A DNA stretch of 64,000 nucleotides, taken from NCBI RefSeq assembly GCF_025143825.1, contig NZ_CP083560.1, positions 1,116,001-1,180,000 on the forward strand. The letters run 5' to 3'. Made by a program: the position numbers and the translations under genes. This document shows, in pieces, positions 61,923 to 64,000 of the stretch. Below the pieces are notes generated by a model, which searched no databases, was not told the DNA's origin, and saw only the letters and a program-made list of their open reading frames with translations. The stretch is from Sulfitobacter sp. S223. Its GTDB lineage: Bacteria > Pseudomonadota > Alphaproteobacteria > Rhodobacterales > Rhodobacteraceae. Within the stretch, counting starts at the first letter, position 1; the number at the start of each line of letters is the position of its first letter.

Positions 61923-64000
61923 ATGACTAAGCATAGCCGCAAAATTACACCGGCCGGCGAAGATATCGCTATTGTGGGCATGGCAGTGAACGTTCCGGGC
62001 GCCGATACGGTATCGTCATTCTGGGATAATCTACGCGGGGGCATTTCCTCAATACGCAAGCTGAGCGAAGAAGAATTGCTGGCAGCGGGTGAGACCCCTG
62101 AAAACATCGCCCGCAAGAACTATGTGCGCGCAGCCGCTGACCTTAAAGGTTTTGAGACATTTGACGCTGATTTTTTCGGGTTTTCCCCGAAAGACGCCGC
62201 GATCCTTGATCCTCAGCATCGTAAATTCCTTGAGGTCGCTTGGGAGGCGATGGAGCAAGCCGGACATGTACCTGAAAATGTGGCGGGTCCGATTGGCGTC
62301 TATGCAGGCTGCGGCATGGGCAGCTACTTCTATTTCAACATTTGCTCGAATCCCGATCTGGTAGAGGACGTGGGCATGTTCCTGCTGCGCCACACAGGCA
62401 ACGACAAGGATTTCCTGTCTACCCGTGTAAGCCATGTGTTCGACCTGAAGGGCCCTTCAGTTAATCTGCAAACTGCTTGCTCCACATCGCTGGTTGCGAT
62501 CCATTATGCCGCCGCAGCACTGCGCGCCGGCGAAGTGGATATGGCACTGGCCGGTGGCGTCACAATCGAGCTGCCACAGGGACGTGGCTATGTGTTCAAG
62601 GAAAACGAGATCCTCTCACCGGATGGGGAATGTCATGCCTTTGACCATCGTGCCCAGGGCACGGTGTTCGGTTCGGGCGCGGGCTGTGTTGCGCTAAAAA
62701 GGCTCAGTGATGCGCAGGCGGATGGCGATCACGTATGGGCTGTTATCAAAGGCTCTGCCATTAACAACGATGGCGCAGCCAAAGCCGGCTATCTCGCGCC
62801 GTCAGTGGACGGTCAGGCGGCGGCAATCGGGTTGGCGCTGGACGCGTCCGGTGTGCCTGCAGATCAGATTGAGCTGATCGAATGTCACGGCACCGGTACC
62901 TACCTTGGCGACCCGATTGAGGTGGCCGCGCTGACAGAAGCTTATCGCGCCCAAACCGACAAGGTGGATTTCGCGCGCATCGGGTCGGTCAAGACGAACA
63001 TCGGCCATCTGGATACTGCGGCGGGTGTGGCGGGTTTGGTGAAGGCCACATTGGCGCTTCATCATGAAGAGATGCCGCCCTCCCTAGGGTATGAAGCGCC
63101 GAACCCTGCCATCGGCTTTGAAGGCAGCCCGTTTTCTGTAAACGCGGCGTTGACACCGTGGCCGCGCCGCGAAACTGCGCGCCATGCCGCGATCAACGCG
63201 CTTGGTGTTGGCGGGACAAACGCCCATGCGATCCTTGCAGAGGCCCCTGTGCGCGCGCCCTCGGAAGAAAGCGATTTTCCGTTCCATGTTCTTTGCATCT
63301 CGGCGCGCTCCAAGGCGGCGCTGGACGCCAATGCTGCTGCTTTGGCTAAACATCTGCGCGCGCATCCCGACCAGGAGCTTGCCGATGTCGCCTATACGCT
63401 GAAGAACGGTCGCCGCGGGTTTGAGCGGCGCCGTGTTGTAGTCGCCGAAACCCAAGCAGAGGCGGCAGAGCTACTAGAGGCGGGCGATACGCGCCGCGTG
63501 TTCACGCATGAGGTGCTGGGTACGTCCCCGGAAGTGGTGTTCATGTTCCCCGGCGGCGGGGCGCAATACCCAGACATGGCACGCGACCTTTATGAGACAG
63601 AGCCGGTCTTTGCCGAAGCGATGGATCGGGGGCTGGATCACCTTGGTCCGCAACTTGACTACGATATTCGCGCGCTTTGGCTGCCTGAAGGGAACAGCGC
63701 CACCGCCGCCGAGATGTTGAAAAAACCGTCCGTCCAGTTGCCGTTGATCGCTATTGTCGAATACGCATTGGCCCAACTGTGGATAAGCTGGGGCGTGAAG
63801 CCTGCGGCGATGGTCGGGCACTCTATGGGAGAGAATGTTGCGGCCTGTCTTGCGGGCGTGATGAGCTTCGAGAACCTGATTGATCTGGTACTGCTGCGGG
63901 GGCGGTTGTTTGATACCGTGCCTGCGGGCGGCATGCTCAGCGTGCCCCTATCGCTAGAAGCGATCAAACCCTATCTGGATGAAGAACTGGATATCGCGTC
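61923..64000 (+). CDS. Modular type I polyketide synthase, N-terminal KS-AT part
   Basis: About 692 residues are visible and the gene continues past the window end. The ketosynthase domain (about residues 12-440) has the full catalytic triad: Cys186 in TACSTS, His322 in HGTGT and His362 in NIGH. A linker leads to an acyltransferase domain with Ser634 in GHSMGE. The GHSMGENVAAC form is found in AT domains of several hybrid and stand-alone PKS lines. Further domains, modules and a release domain must lie downstream. ATG at 61923 follows AGGTGAG. It follows surface-polysaccharide genes; whether the product joins that pathway is open. Confidence 0.95.
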   Translation, partial: MTKHSRKITPAGEDIAIVGMAVNVPGADTVSSFWDNLRGGISSIRKLSEEELLAAGETPENIARKNYVRAAADLKGFETFDADFFGFSPKDAAILDPQHRKFLEVAWEAMEQAGHVPENVAGPIGVYAGCGMGSYFYFNICSNPDLVEDVGMFLLRHTGNDKDFLSTRVSHVFDLKGPSVNLQTACSTSLVAIHYAAAALRAGEVDMALAGGVTIELPQGRGYVFKENEILSPDGECHAFDHRAQGTVFGSGAGCVALKRLSDAQADGDHVWAVIKGSAINNDGAAKAGYLAPSVDGQAAAIGLALDASGVPADQIELIECHGTGTYLGDPIEVAALTEAYRAQTDKVDFARIGSVKTNIGHLDTAAGVAGLVKATLALHHEEMPPSLGYEAPNPAIGFEGSPFSVNAALTPWPRRETARHAAINALGVGGTNAHAILAEAPVRAPSEESDFPFHVLCISARSKAALDANAAALAKHLRAHPDQELADVAYTLKNGRRGFERRRVVVAETQAEAAELLEAGDTRRVFTHEVLGTSPEVVFMFPGGGAQYPDMARDLYETEPVFAEAMDRGLDHLGPQLDYDIRALWLPEGNSATAAEMLKKPSVQLPLIAIVEYALAQLWISWGVKPAAMVGHSMGENVAACLAGVMSFENLIDLVLLRGRLFDTVPAGGMLSVPLSLEAIKPYLDEELDIA

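Overview
The window reads as a chromosomal segment of a marine-type alphaproteobacterium of the Rhodobacterales (Roseobacter group). The reasons are family-level: a DUF6280 protein, a DUF3572 protein beside a PleD-type diguanylate cyclase, PutA without an N-terminal DNA-binding domain but with a divergent Lrp-type regulator, a form II CoxL-like protein, a non-pyrrolysine MttB homologue and a fused carnitine dehydrogenase/thioesterase. The sequence is moderately GC-rich and densely coding, with many 4-base stop/start overlaps. I cannot fix the genus. I see no insertion sequence, phage gene, CRISPR array or rRNA. There is one tRNA, tRNA-Leu(TAA). No gene-free stretch exceeds about 300 bases; the longest is the 273 bases before the polyketide synthase gene, where I see only a ribosome binding site.

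Layout. 1-10.7 kb: housekeeping and mixed metabolism (3' end of an acidic protein, cobQ, DUF6280, efp, ygfZ, a glycosyltransferase, an MsbA-like ABC exporter, two PLP aminotransferases, two very small proteins, a crotonase). 10.7-20.3 kb: valS, a CoxL-like molybdoenzyme subunit followed by a DUF2235 hydrolase, a PaaI thioesterase, and metF divergent from metR with a MetR-like box between them. 20.4-26.1 kb: a tight minus-strand catabolic operon (DUF1185 protein, alpha/beta hydrolase, extended flavin reductase, luciferase-like monooxygenase, aldehyde dehydrogenase) divergent from a LysR regulator. 26.3-37.5 kb: alkenal-type reductase, inositol monophosphatase, GFA protein, rhomboid protease, putA/putR, tRNA-Leu, crotonase, metG and an MFS transporter. 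37.7-45.6 kb: an aldo/keto reductase and a carnitine-degradation operon, then a desaturase, a DMT transporter, a Nudix hydrolase and a DUF983 protein.

45.7-53.7 kb is rich in signalling. It holds an EF-hand protein, ECF sigma factor, small membrane protein and periplasmic metal-sensor operon; a PleD-like diguanylate cyclase whose two receiver domains both lack the phosphoacceptor aspartate; an MttB-family methyltransferase; and an H-NOX-like protein without the haem-ligating histidine, coupled to a second diguanylate cyclase. 53.7-58.2 kb is a GntR/DapA-like/aldehyde dehydrogenase/FAD-oxidase operon whose enzyme set resembles hydroxyproline-type catabolism. 58.3-64 kb carries surface-polysaccharide genes (two glycosyltransferases and an O-antigen ligase/polymerase-like protein) and the first two domains (KS-AT) of a modular type I polyketide synthase that runs off the window.

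The most interesting loci are the EF-hand/ECF/metal-sensor operon, the two c-di-GMP modules with degenerate sensory domains, the luciferase-like monooxygenase operon of unknown substrate, and the polyketide synthase beside polysaccharide genes.
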